From contig CAVTEM010000007.1 of NCBI GenBank assembly GCA_963733845.1, positions 1,116,001 through 1,180,000 of the forward strand: a stretch of 64,000 nucleotides of DNA. The letters are read 5' to 3'. Below the pieces are notes generated by a model. That model was not told the DNA's origin and ran no database searches. It worked only from the letters and a program-made list of their open reading frames with translations. Shown here piece after piece: positions 1-7,574 of the stretch. The stretch comes from DATFQE01 sp963733845 (GTDB lineage: Bacteria > Actinomycetota > Thermoleophilia > Gaiellales > Gaiellaceae). The translations under genes and the position numbers were made by a program. The stretch's first letter is position 1. Each line of letters begins with the position of its first letter.

Positions 1-42
1 CGGACACGCCTTCACGCTACCTACCTGCTCCTGGTGGGGGCG

Positions 43-1341
43 CTAGTGGGGCGCCACCTGGAAGTGCATGTAGTCCTTGGCCGCCCAGACCTCGCCGCCC
101 CAGTGCAGGCCCGCGTCCTCGAGCGCCTTCACGAGATCCGGGTTCAGGTCGAGGAAGCCCTTGTCGGCGTACCCCTGCATCGGGTCGGCCCGGAGCGCGC
201 CGAGCGTCTTGATCGCCTTCTTCAGCTTCGCGTCCTTGGCGTTCCGCGTCTTGGTCAGGGGCGCCTTCGCCTTCTTGGTCGCCGCGGCGGCGATGTCCTT
301 GTCGAGCTGGGCGATCTCCCCGGTGAGCGTCGCGATCTCGGTCTCCAGCTTGGCCATGTCCGCCTGGAGCTTGTCGAAGCGCGTCCTCTCGGTCGTGAGC
401 GTCTTCTGGGCGGCCCGAGTGCGCGCAAGCTCTGCCTCGAGCGCCTTCACCTTCTTCGCGATCTCCTTCGCGCGCTTCTTGTCGTCGGAGCTCGCCTTCT
501 TGCCCGTCGGCACCCCGGCGAGCTCGGCCTTGGCGGCGTCGACGTCCTTCGTCTCGCCGGTCGCTACCAGCTCGAGCAGGGCGATCTTCAGAGCCATGCC
601 CTTCGACGAGTAGAGCATCTGGAAGAGGCCGCTCGCGAAACGGGAGGCCAGGTAGCTGTCCACGCCGATCGCCTGCCCGGGATCCGGTGCGGACACGTCG
701 ATGCCGGTCAGGGCGGTGATGATCTCCCGCTCCTGCTTCTTGATCAGGCGCGGGTTCGTGTCCTCGTCGATGTCGATCGCCTTGCCGTCCGCGTGGTTGC
801 TCCAGTTGCCCTCGCTCGTCGTCCGCGGGTTGAAGGCCCAGCACTTGCGGAACGGCGCGTCCTTGTAGCCCTTCGCCTTCAGCGCGGTTTCGGCCTTGTC
901 GAGCGCAGTCTTCAGGTCGCGGTGCGCGTACGTGAACTTGCCGAAGAAGCGGGTGGGGACGATGTTGTCGTGGACGTACTTGAGCGGCCGTTTGATCCCC
1001 TGCTTCTTGTACAGCGGGCAGAGGGTGTCGTAGCGGAACTTCGCATTGCCCTTGGGCCGGTCTGTTCCCTCGAAGTGCTTCTTCGCCGAGGCGAAGGCCG
1101 GGTCGGCCCAGTCCTCGGCCCACTGCTCCTCGTCGGTCTTCGGCTTGGGAGCAGGCGGCGGGGCCGTCTTCGGCTGGCGCAAGAGCGTTCCCACGGCCTG
1201 GTTGCCGGCGGCGTGTTGAAGGTCGCGGACCTGGTCGTGCGGGTGCACCGGTTGGGGCGCGGGCGGCGCGGGTTGCGGCTCGTCGCGCCTCCGCGGCGGC
1301 TGCGTGCGGACAGGCGGCTCTCGTCTGAGTCGACGGGTCAT
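43..1341 (-). CDS. M15-type peptidase with an eCIS-cargo-like leader
   Basis: 432 aa. The C-terminal part carries the M15/VanY signature: an SxHxxGxAxD motif (SNHADGKAID, near residue 184) and a closing WGG...DYMHFQ block near residues 413-428. These supply the zinc ligands of D,D-/L,D-carboxypeptidases and endopeptidases that cut peptidoglycan stem peptides. Residues about 280-390 are Lys/Glu/Ala-rich heptads, a likely coiled coil between the two zinc motifs. The first 35 residues are Arg/Pro-rich and followed by LQHAAGNQAV (41-50), the LQxxAGN-type motif found at the N-terminus of cargo of actinobacterial extracellular contractile injection systems; there is no Sec signal. ATG 1341 is the only start that keeps this leader. 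No injection-system structural gene is in the window. Peptidase call fairly firm; cargo role inferred. Confidence 0.75.
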   Translation of the reverse strand: MTRRLRREPPVRTQPPRRRDEPQPAPPAPQPVHPHDQVRDLQHAAGNQAVGTLLRQPKTAPPPAPKPKTDEEQWAEDWADPAFASAKKHFEGTDRPKGNAKFRYDTLCPLYKKQGIKRPLKYVHDNIVPTRFFGKFTYAHRDLKTALDKAETALKAKGYKDAPFRKCWAFNPRTTSEGNWSNHADGKAIDIDEDTNPRLIKKQEREIITALTGIDVSAPDPGQAIGVDSYLASRFASGLFQMLYSSKGMALKIALLELVATGETKDVDAAKAELAGVPTGKKASSDDKKRAKEIAKKVKALEAELARTRAAQKTLTTERTRFDKLQADMAKLETEIATLTGEIAQLDKDIAAAATKKAKAPLTKTRNAKDAKLKKAIKTLGALRADPMQGYADKGFLDLNPDLVKALEDAGLHWGGEVWAAKDYMHFQVAPH

Positions 1342-1394
1342 CGTGCGGCCTCGTCTCGACGCTACTCCCCGCGAGCGGAGCGGTGCAAGGCGAC

Positions 1395-2366
1395 TTAGGG
1401 AAACCGCGAGCTGCGGGGATCGAGGTCGAGCGGCCCGTCGTCGCGGCAGTCCTCGGAGACGATGTAGGCCGGGCTGCCGCGCGCATGGAGTGCGTTCTCC
1501 GCCAGCTGCTGGCGCATCATCTGCCGGGCCGTGTCCGCCGAGAGGCCGAGGCGGCGGCCCAGGTCGACGGCGGACTGGAGCGCGTAGCACTCCGTCGTCG
1601 CCTCGTTGCGCTCGCCGCGGAGGTGCCAGCTCTCGTGGGCGAGCACGGCGAGCGCACGGGCCGTTTGGCTCGACTTGATCTCGCCGTCGAACGCGAGCTC
1701 GTAGAGCGAGAGGCAGCGTTCGGGGGTGAGGTAGGCGACGTTCCCACCTACGACCGCCACCCCGTCCGCGTGCTGGACGGCGCCGACGTGCGTGCCCGAC
1801 TCGTCGCAGCGGATCGTCACGGGCTTGCCGGCGATGACCGACGCCTCCGCCGAGAAGCGGCGGACCGCCTCGGCGCGAGCGTCCGCGGGGAGGGCGTCCC
1901 ACCCTGTGGTGCGGCCGGCGAGCCACAGGACCAGCGCCGCGGCTCCGATGACGCCCAGCCCGACGAGCAGACGACGAAGTGCCGGCGACAGCGCCGGCGG
2001 GTACGGGCTCGGCGGGAGCTCGTAGTCGTCGGGGTCGCGGGCCTCCGCAACCAGCTCCTCCAGCTCCTCGTCGGTCTCGCCCGAGTAGGGGATCCACAGC
2101 TCCTCACCTTCCTCGCGGACGAGGAGCAGCTCTTCGTGCTCGCGCTCGTAGCCGAAGCGCGCGCGGTCTGCCTCCTGCGGGGCGCGGTCGGGCTGCCGTC
2201 GGGCCGGTTGCGCACGGAGGGCTCCGACGAAGAACTGCAGTTCGAGCCCGAGCGCGACGAGGAACGCCAGCCAGACCGGCACCGTCGACCTGAGCCAGTC
2301 CGGTCCGAACAGCCACGCGAGCACGAAGGCGAGGAGCGCGAGTCGGAGCCACGTCGGAGCGAACAC
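1395..2366 (-). CDS. membrane protein with cytoplasm- or wall-side HExxH zincin-like domain
   Basis: 323 aa from GTG 2366. Residues 1-50 contain two hydrophobic segments, then an acidic stretch rich in Glu (about 90-125), a third hydrophobic segment (about 135-155), and a soluble C-terminal domain. That domain contains HESWHLRG, a canonical HExxH zinc-binding helix, followed by NEATTECYA, where the Glu could be the third ligand. The arrangement suggests a membrane-anchored metallopeptidase, but I do not recognise the family and no substrate can be inferred. It lies 53 bases upstream of the M15 peptidase on the same strand, so the two may be co-transcribed. The upstream sequence offers only a weak ribosome site; the GTG is chosen because it directly precedes the first hydrophobic segment. 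Confidence 0.6.
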   Translation of the reverse strand: MFAPTWLRLALLAFVLAWLFGPDWLRSTVPVWLAFLVALGLELQFFVGALRAQPARRQPDRAPQEADRARFGYEREHEELLLVREEGEELWIPYSGETDEELEELVAEARDPDDYELPPSPYPPALSPALRRLLVGLGVIGAAALVLWLAGRTTGWDALPADARAEAVRRFSAEASVIAGKPVTIRCDESGTHVGAVQHADGVAVVGGNVAYLTPERCLSLYELAFDGEIKSSQTARALAVLAHESWHLRGERNEATTECYALQSAVDLGRRLGLSADTARQMMRQQLAENALHARGSPAYIVSEDCRDDGPLDLDPRSSRFP

Positions 2367-2409
2367 GCCCCGACGGTAGCCGCGTGCGGCTCCGTCAGCG
2401 CACGAGGCG

Positions 2410-2468
2410 CTACACGCGGCCGCCCTGCGTGCCGGCGTAGAGCTCGCCCCGCGCGTCCAGTTCTTCTG
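2410..2468 (-). pseudogene. possible C-terminal scrap of a BNR/beta-propeller gene
   Basis: Between the DNRLRE gene and the HExxH gene, one minus-strand frame reads ...LDARGELYAGTQGGRV then stop. LYAGTxGGxV is typical of the last blade of BNR/sialidase-like propellers. It has no start of its own and only about 20 codons. It may be a deletion remnant or chance. Confidence 0.2.
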
Positions 2469-2470
2469 CG

Positions 2471-3097
2471 TCAGCCGGGCATGCGATAGGCCACCTCCAG
2501 CACGGGCCGAGAGCCGACCTCGGCGAACTCGGAGGACGGGAGCCTCGGGCCGCTGACCAGGAAGCCCTCCTCGCCGCCGGCGAGCTTCAGCAGGAGACCG
2601 TTGTTCGGCAGGCCGTGTTCCACCCAGTCCGTGACCAGGTTCGTCACGTCCCAGGACACGAGCCGAGGCGCTGCCGTCCAGAGCGACGCCTGGTCGGCGA
2701 GCGGACCGAAGTCGACCTCGCGTTCCCGGAACCAGTCGCGGCTGAGGATCGGGTGGACGTCGATCGTGTACACGCGTGCGGGACAGGGCAGGTCCGTCTT
2801 GCGCGGCCCGAGGCAGACACCGTCGAAGGAGAGGGAGAGCGTGGCCGAGTCGATGACCGCGCCGTGAGGGATCCCTTCGAGCGGGAAGCGAAGGGCGGAC
2901 CGCCAGGCCTTGTCGACGTCGCCGCCGACCGCCAGCCGGTCGGAGAAGTCGCGGTAGCAGCGCTCGTCCCAGTCGTAGCCCCAGTCGCAGAGGAAGGGCA
3001 GGGACGCGTCGGCCGTCGGCGCCACGCGCTGGACGGCGCCTGCGGCCGGGCCTGCGGCGACGGCGAGTAACAGGAGGCTCAGGGCGAGGATCTTCAC
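2471..3097 (-). CDS. exported DNRLRE-type protein
   Basis: 208 aa from GTG 3097, preceded by a GGCGGGG ribosome site. Residues 1-20 form a signal peptide (KILALSLLLLAVAAG, cleavage near AGA). The mature part has the beta-rich pattern of DNRLRE-type domains: an early ADASL, then RSALRFPLEGIPHGAVIDSATL (a 'linear motion' strand pair typical of the family), WDVTNLVTDWVEHG and a closing RPVLEVAYR. Such domains occur in extracellular, surface-attached proteins and are thought to be carbohydrate- or cell-surface-binding rather than catalytic. Four Cys in the mature part could form disulfides outside the cell. It sits in the minus-strand run of exported proteins that opens the window. Family assignment is by pattern only. 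Confidence 0.6.
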   Translation of the reverse strand: MKILALSLLLLAVAAGPAAGAVQRVAPTADASLPFLCDWGYDWDERCYRDFSDRLAVGGDVDKAWRSALRFPLEGIPHGAVIDSATLSLSFDGVCLGPRKTDLPCPARVYTIDVHPILSRDWFREREVDFGPLADQASLWTAAPRLVSWDVTNLVTDWVEHGLPNNGLLLKLAGGEEGFLVSGPRLPSSEFAEVGSRPVLEVAYRMPG

Positions 3098-3174
3098 CCC
3101 GCCATCGTCGGGGCCGAAAACGCACGGCGTGTCACGGAGCTGCGCCGAGATCCGCGCAGTCCGTCCACAGGCCG

Positions 3175-3720
3175 TCAGCGACGGATCATTCGCCGCGCAC
3201 CGACGAAGCTGCGTGCGTAGTACGACCCCGAGAGCCTGACCACCTCGACGCGCTGTCCGGACTGCGGCGCATGGACCATGCGGCCCCGGCCGATGTAGAC
3301 GCCGACATGGCCGAGGCCCGAGAAGAAGAGCACGTCGCCGGGCCTCAGCCGCGAGCGCGAAACGCGCCGACCGAGCCCGTGGAGCGCGTACGAGCTGTGC
3401 GGCAACCTCACGCCCAGGTGGCTGTACGCCCAGTGGACGAGACCGGAGCAGTCGAAGCCGCTGCGGGGCGACGAGCCGCCCCACCGATAGGGAACGCCGA
3501 CGGCCCTCAGCGCGATCTTCGCGGCGCGCTCGCCGAGCGTCGCCCTTCGCCGGATGCGGCGAAGCGCGGGATGACGCACGTTCGCCTCGTCGATCACCAC
3601 CGCGGGCCGGGTGATCGGCGGATCTGCGTCAGCACGCAGCTCGGCAGACGCCACGGCTGCGGAGCCCAGGACGATGGCGACGAGTGCGAGCGCGGTTAGA
3701 AGGCGGCGGAGAGAAGGCAT
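3175..3720 (-). CDS. exported NlpC/P60 cell-wall hydrolase
   Basis: 181 aa. A signal peptide follows ATG 3720 (MPSLRRLLTALALVAIVLG); upstream in-frame starts would bury it, so this start is preferred. The catalytic domain (about residues 65-175) shows the NlpC/P60 triad: Cys in FDCSGLVHW, His in GHVGVYIG, and a third polar His in MVHAPQ. The family cleaves D-gamma-glutamyl-meso-diaminopimelate or related peptidoglycan bonds outside the membrane. There is no extra binding domain; the short N-terminal region after the signal is basic. It is transcribed on the same strand as the preceding exported proteins, 77 bases from the DNRLRE gene, and diverges from the cysteine-synthase-like gene. Confidence 0.88.
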   Translation of the reverse strand: MPSLRRLLTALALVAIVLGSAAVASAELRADADPPITRPAVVIDEANVRHPALRRIRRRATLGERAAKIALRAVGVPYRWGGSSPRSGFDCSGLVHWAYSHLGVRLPHSSYALHGLGRRVSRSRLRPGDVLFFSGLGHVGVYIGRGRMVHAPQSGQRVEVVRLSGSYYARSFVGARRMIRR

Positions 3721-3869
3721 GGAGAGGACGAAACGACGGGCCGCGGAATCGGTGAAGGAGCGGCCCTGGCCTGTTCGTGAGCGCGGAATCGTAGCGGGAC
3801 CGCCGAGCGTGTCCAATTTGACCGGGTTGCCTGGGCGGTGAGTCGGGGGTGCTAGTGGAGAATCACCGC

Positions 3870-4799
3870 ATGGAGTCGATCCTCGAGGCGATCGGGAACA
3901 CGCCGCTCGTCCGCCTCGGCCGCTGCGCGCCGGCGAACGGAGCCGAGCTGTGGTTGAAGCTCGAGTACCGCAACCCGAGCGGATCGATGAAGGACCGGAT
4001 GGCGCTGGCGATGGTCGAGGGGGCGGAACGCGACGGCCTGATCTCCCCCGGCGACACCCTGGTCGAGTACACGGGCGGCAGCACCGGCCCCGCTCTCGCG
4101 CTCGTCGGCACGGCGAAGGGTTACCGGGTGCTGATCGTCATGGCCGACTGCTTCACGGAGGAGCGCTTCCAGCTGACGCGCGCACTCGGAGCCGAGATCG
4201 AGGTCGTTCCGTCGGTCGAGGGCCGGCCGAACGTGACAGCGAAAGACATCGAGAACATGGTCGCGCGCGCCGCCGAGCTGGCCGACGAGCCGGGCCACTA
4301 CGCGACCGACCAGCTCAACAACCCGTACATCGTCCCCGATCACTGCGAGCGCCTCGGGCGCGAGATCTGGGAGCAGACAGGCGGCCGCGTGACCGCGTTC
4401 TGCCAGGGCATGGGCACCGCTAGCTCGGTGATGGGCGTCTCCGACGCCCTCAAGCCCCACGGTGTCTTCATCCAGGCGCACGAGCCGGCGTCGTCGGCCG
4501 CGATCAGCGGCGGCGAGCGGGGGCCGTTCGTGATCCAGGGCTGGACCGGACTCGTCATGCCGCACTGGGATCCCGAGCGCGTCGACCACCTGGAGCCGAT
4601 CGCAGACGAGGAGGCGGTCGAGATGACCCTTCGGCTCTCCCGCGAGGAGGGCATCTTCGCGGGCATCTCGACCGGCGCGAACGTGGTGGGGGCGCATCGG
4701 CTCGCCGAGCGCCTCGGCCCGGACGCCGTGATCGTGACGCTGGCCGTCGACAGCGGCTTCAAGTACATGAGCGTCAGTCCGTTCTCGGACCTCGGCTGA
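3870..4799 (+). CDS. PLP-dependent cysteine synthase family enzyme
   Basis: 309 aa. The start MESILEAIGNTPLVRL is typical of CysK/CysM/CBS-type fold-II PLP enzymes; an in-frame GTG 21 bases earlier is possible, but GGAG at 3857-3860 fits ATG 3870. The PLP lysine is in NPSGSMKDRMA, the phosphate-binding loop near the C-terminus is GISTGANV, and the substrate loop, normally TSGNTG, reads YTGGSTGPA. The family exchanges a beta-leaving group of O-acetylserine or serine for sulfide, homocysteine or another nucleophile. The altered substrate loop leaves the exact donor and acceptor open, so cysteine synthase, cystathionine beta-synthase-like and other beta-replacement activities remain possible. 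No sulfate-assimilation genes adjoin it. Confidence 0.85.
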   Translation: MESILEAIGNTPLVRLGRCAPANGAELWLKLEYRNPSGSMKDRMALAMVEGAERDGLISPGDTLVEYTGGSTGPALALVGTAKGYRVLIVMADCFTEERFQLTRALGAEIEVVPSVEGRPNVTAKDIENMVARAAELADEPGHYATDQLNNPYIVPDHCERLGREIWEQTGGRVTAFCQGMGTASSVMGVSDALKPHGVFIQAHEPASSAAISGGERGPFVIQGWTGLVMPHWDPERVDHLEPIADEEAVEMTLRLSREEGIFAGISTGANVVGAHRLAERLGPDAVIVTLAVDSGFKYMSVSPFSDLG

Positions 4800-4820
4800 T
4801 CCGGCTGTACGATCGGCGGC

Positions 4821-5285
4821 TTGCAGGTTCTCGTCTGGACCGGCGTCGACGCGCCCCGGATGGAGATCGCCAGGGTGGAAGTCGACGCGGAAGGGATCCG
4901 CGCCGAGGGGACGCAAATCGGCGTCGCGTACGAGTTGCGCTACCGGCTTGCCTCAGGCGTGCTCGAGCTCGAGGTCGTCGGCGGGCCCTCCGCACGTGTG
5001 GAGCCCGGCGACGCCGACTTCGTCGATCTCGGGTTCTCGCCCTTGACGAACACGCTGCCGGTCCTGCGCGACGGTCTCGCGGGCGGCGAAGGCGGAGCGC
5101 GCGACTACGTGATGGCGCTGGTGGAGGTCCCGTCCCTCGAGGTGTCGCGCTCGAGCCAACGCTACGAGCCGCTCGGGCGAGGGCGGGTCCAGTTTTCGAG
5201 CGGCGACTTCAGCGCCCTGCTCGAGCTCGACGAGACCGGGTTCGTCCTTCGCTATCCCGGCCTCGCCGAGCGAGTCCCGCTCTAG
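4821..5285 (+). CDS. putative glycolipid-binding protein (PF06475-like)
   Basis: 154 aa. The opening VLVWTGVDAPRMEIARV and the following GTQIGVAYELRY match the start of the putative glycolipid-binding family, a beta-rich single-domain fold; later FVDLGFSPLTNTLPV is also family-like. The name comes from structural similarity; the natural ligand is not established. It starts with TTG 4821, with no Shine-Dalgarno but TACGAT at 4808-4813, 7 bases before the start, which fits a leaderless transcript. It is 21 bases downstream of the cysteine-synthase-like gene but probably has this promoter of its own. Confidence 0.6.
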   Translation: MQVLVWTGVDAPRMEIARVEVDAEGIRAEGTQIGVAYELRYRLASGVLELEVVGGPSARVEPGDADFVDLGFSPLTNTLPVLRDGLAGGEGGARDYVMALVEVPSLEVSRSSQRYEPLGRGRVQFSSGDFSALLELDETGFVLRYPGLAERVPL

Positions 5286-5320
5286 AGCCGATCGCAGGCT
5301 GGCTTGCGCCCTGAGCCCTG

Positions 5321-5824
5321 CTAGGCGGAGAGGAGGCGGTCGAAGAAGGAGCGGTAGCGGGTGAGGGCGACGCGGAGCTCCTCCGTGGAGACGTCGTCGC
5401 CTCGATCCCACTGACCCTCCAGGCGCTCGCGTTCGTTCGAGAAGGTGGCCGCGAGCCGCTGCATGAGATCGGCAACGAGGGCATCGGCCTGCGCGACCGA
5501 GTCGCGTGGCTCGTCGACGAAGCTCGCCTGGATCTCGTGCCAGCGGGTGGTGAAGCGTTCCCCCTGGTCATCGGGCAGGAGCGGTTCGCGATCGTCCGCG
5601 GCGACCGTCTGCTGTGCGGGCTCGCCGTCGCCCGTGGAGTCGGCAGGATCGGCGTCTCGTCTCGTCGCTTCGTCCGTGGCCGGCGTCTCGGCCCGGGGCT
5701 CGTCGCCGTCGACGGGCTCGGCGGAGGTGTCGCGTTCGACCGACGATTCGGACTGGTCGATGTCGGAGTCGTCGGTATCGGATCTCGTCGCAAGGTCACG
5801 GGTGCTCAGCTCGCGGTCTGACAT
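5321..5824 (-). CDS. acidic protein of unknown function, likely stress-regulated
   Basis: 167 aa. Residues 1-85 are disordered and very acidic (Asp, Glu, Ser, Thr, Pro). Residues about 90-167 form a predicted helical domain: RWHEIQASFVDEPRDSVAQA, then LVADLMQRLAATFS and an ending LTRYRSFFDRLLSA. I recognise this as a recurring unnamed actinobacterial domain without assigned function. ATG 5824 has GAAAGGACGG upstream. A SigB/SigF-like promoter lies about 95 bases upstream, suggesting induction by general stress. No catalytic motif, signal peptide or membrane segment is seen. Confidence 0.65.
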   Translation of the reverse strand: MSDRELSTRDLATRSDTDDSDIDQSESSVERDTSAEPVDGDEPRAETPATDEATRRDADPADSTGDGEPAQQTVAADDREPLLPDDQGERFTTRWHEIQASFVDEPRDSVAQADALVADLMQRLAATFSNERERLEGQWDRGDDVSTEELRVALTRYRSFFDRLLSA

Positions 5825-5923
5825 CTAACGCACCGTCCTTTCTTCGCTTCGGTAGGAGTCGAGCCGGTCGGCCGGCTCGGCGCCGAATGGGTCGGGCGTG
5901 CCACAGACGGACGCAGCGACCTC

Positions 5924-5948
5924 ATACCTACGCAGACGTCCCTTAAAC
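5924..5948 (-). promoter_or_regulatory. SigB/SigF-like promoter for the acidic protein gene
   Basis: On the minus strand GTTT (5945-5948), a 15-base spacer and AGGTAT (5924-5929) match the GTTT-N15/17-GGGTAT pattern of stress sigma factors of the SigB/SigF group except for one base. The expected start site is about 93 bases upstream of ATG 5824. The rest of the 5825-6232 interval shows no convincing gene. Confidence 0.5.
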
Positions 5949-6232
5949 CCCGGCGTTCGAGGTGCGCTCGACCGGTTCCCGCTCGGAAACGCAGGGGCCG
6001 CCTGGACAAGCCGTTTTCGCTCAACCAGGCGGTTGTCCCTGCCGTGGGCGCCGCCGAATGCTGTGCGCGTGTGGTCCCGGTGTGGTCTCCGAACACGGCC
6101 GTTTTGGCCACTAGCGGGCCGGCCTGAGATCTTCGACCGGGGCCGGTCGCGCTACAGCACCGTGGCGTCGCGGAGTTCAGTTCGCCCCGGCGCCCTAGCC
6201 CCGAAGTCGGGAGGCTGGCGTGCTGGGATTCA

Positions 6233-6454
6233 TCAGTCCACCAGCTTGACGCCATGAACGTAGAGCACATTCGCGACGTTCACCCAGATCGGTATGTCCT
6301 CTGTCGTGAGCCGTGAAAGCCCGCCCGACGAGACGAGCTGCCCCACGACGGGTGGGTTCTGATCGACGTCCAGCGTCAGGTGCTCTCCCTTGGTGCTCCC
6401 CACAAACACAATGCGCGTACCTAGCTCTGGTCCTGGTGCAGGCTCAATTGCCAT
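6233..6454 (-). CDS. small hypothetical protein
   Basis: 73 aa, unrecognised. ATG 6454 has a strong AGGAGG 7 bases upstream, which supports a real gene. The C-terminal half (TTEDIPIWVNVANVLYVHG) is compatible with a compact beta-rich domain; there is no signal peptide or membrane helix. The ribosome site is partly buried in a perfect 10-bp inverted repeat, so translation may be controlled. It diverges from the cupin-TPR gene. Confidence 0.55.
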   Translation of the reverse strand: MAIEPAPGPELGTRIVFVGSTKGEHLTLDVDQNPPVVGQLVSSGGLSRLTTEDIPIWVNVANVLYVHGVKLVD

Positions 6455-6459
6455 CTAAG

Positions 6460-6490
6460 CCTCCTAGACTCGGGGTCGCGCGAGTCTAGG
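6460..6490 (-). promoter_or_regulatory. hairpin overlapping the Shine-Dalgarno of the 73-aa gene
   Basis: Perfect 10-base arms CCTAGACTCG (6463-6472) and CGAGTCTAGG (6481-6490) flank an 8-base loop. On the minus-strand transcript the 3' arm shares three bases with the AGGAGG at 6460-6465. It could be an RNA switch for translation, or a DNA operator. Confidence 0.45.
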
Positions 6491-6502
6491 GATGCCGGGC
6501 CT

Positions 6503-6534
6503 CCTCAGCCGGGGGCTGAGGCGCTGTAAGCGCC
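6503..6534. repeat. two tandem hairpins
   Basis: CCTCAGCC / GGCTGAGG (6503-6510, 6514-6521; 3-base loop) is followed directly by GGCGC / GCGCC (6520-6524, 6530-6534). They lie between divergent genes, so termination is not an obvious role. Confidence 0.4.
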
Positions 6535-6672
6535 GCGGCGTTCAGTTCATTGCCGGCCGGGGCCGAGGGAGGCTCGCACGTCAGCAGTCGGCTGGGTGAG
6601 CGTGCCCTCCTTCGGCCGTCTGGTCTGGCCTATTGATCCACGCTACTCAGCGCGGTAGGCCCTCCGAGCGAT

Positions 6673-6705
6673 GTCAGGCGAGAGCACGCTGGCCCAGGCG
6701 AGCAC
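6673..6705 (+). repeat. partial copy of the CTGGCCCAGGCGAG repeat
   Basis: Contains CACGCTGGCCCAGGCGAG, the core of the longer repeats at 7494-7530 and 8407-8446, in the same orientation. The ACATTCC part is missing. Confidence 0.35.
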
Positions 6706-6800
6706 TACGGTCTCGCCGCGGCGAGGTGGTCGATCGGTGCCGGGGCGCTCGTTAGGCTGTGTCGCCTGCTTATTCCCACAACCCGAAGGAGGACGGCCGA

Positions 6801-7472
6801 ATGAGCGGTTACGCGGTGGCCCAGATTGACGAGATCGACGAGATCGATGACGGCCGCGTCCTTTCGCGCCCCGTCCGGTTCCACTTCGGCATCACGTCGT
6901 TCGGCGTCAACGCATTTACAGCTCATCAGGTGGGCGATCGGCTCATCAACGAGCACGACGAGTCACAGGAGCATGACCTGCAGGAGGAGCTGTACCTCGT
7001 CCAGCGCGGGCGCGCGACGTTCGAGCTCGACGGCGAGCGGGTGGACGCACCCGCGGGCACACTCGTCTTCGTTCGCCCCGAGGTGAAGCGGACGGCGTTC
7101 GCTGAGGAGCCGGGGACGACGCTCGTCGCGGTCGGTGGAACTCCGGGGAAGGCGTACGAGGCCCAGGGCGGCGAGATCTGGATGCCGCTCCACCATCTCT
7201 ACGAGTCAGGCCAATACGCCGAGGCTGCCGATCGGGGACGCGAGTTGATCGAAGCTCATCCCGAGTACGCCGGGCCGCTCTACAACCTCGCGTGCTGCGA
7301 GAGCCTCGCCGGTCGGACAGACGACGCGATCAGGCATCTCCGGCTCGCGATCGACCGCAAGGAATCGTTCCGTTCGCTTGCTGCCGAGGACAGCGACTTC
7401 GACCCGATCCGCGCCGAGACCGCTTTTGAGGAGTTGGTTCAGGGCAACGCAGGCGAGCCGACCACGACGTAA
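6801..7472 (+). CDS. cupin domain protein with C-terminal TPR
   Basis: 223 aa. ATG 6801 has AAGGAGG 9 bases upstream. Residues about 45-130 form a cupin: EHDLQEELYLVQRGRATFELDGE and APAGTLVFVRPEVKRTA correspond to the two conserved motifs, although the usual HxH of motif 1 is reduced. Residues about 145-190 form one or two TPR-like helix pairs (PEYAGPLYNLACCESLAGRT, DDAIRHLRLAID). An enzymatic role is not evident; such proteins may bind a small molecule or partner. It follows a divergent 346-base intergenic region with hairpins and is transcribed toward the decayed zone. Confidence 0.75.
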   Translation: MSGYAVAQIDEIDEIDDGRVLSRPVRFHFGITSFGVNAFTAHQVGDRLINEHDESQEHDLQEELYLVQRGRATFELDGERVDAPAGTLVFVRPEVKRTAFAEEPGTTLVAVGGTPGKAYEAQGGEIWMPLHHLYESGQYAEAADRGRELIEAHPEYAGPLYNLACCESLAGRTDDAIRHLRLAIDRKESFRSLAAEDSDFDPIRAETAFEELVQGNAGEPTTT

Positions 7473-7493
7473 CAGACTCGCATCGGTCGCATC

Positions 7494-7530
7494 GGGGGAC
7501 ATTCCGAACGCTGGCCCAGTCGAGATTCCC
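7494..7530 (+). repeat. dispersed repeat, copy A
   Basis: GGGGGACATTCC, three bases, then CGCTGGCCCAGTCGAGATT. It is a close match (one indel, few substitutions) to 8407-8446, in the same orientation. The two copies bracket the broken methyltransferase gene. Confidence 0.5.
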
Positions 7531-7574
7531 TGAGCCTACGGATTCACAGTGCGCTCCGAGCGGGGTCTGGCGGA

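Noticed and set aside
34..1398. 454-codon plus-strand ORF
   Set aside because: Antisense shadow of the M15 peptidase; Arg/Leu/Val-rich composition typical of the opposite strand of GC-rich genes.
5806..6270. 154-codon minus-strand ORF over the region upstream of the acidic protein gene
   Set aside because: It overlaps the SigB/SigF-like promoter and the start of the acidic gene, has Ser/Arg/Cys-rich low-complexity content, and no ribosome site.
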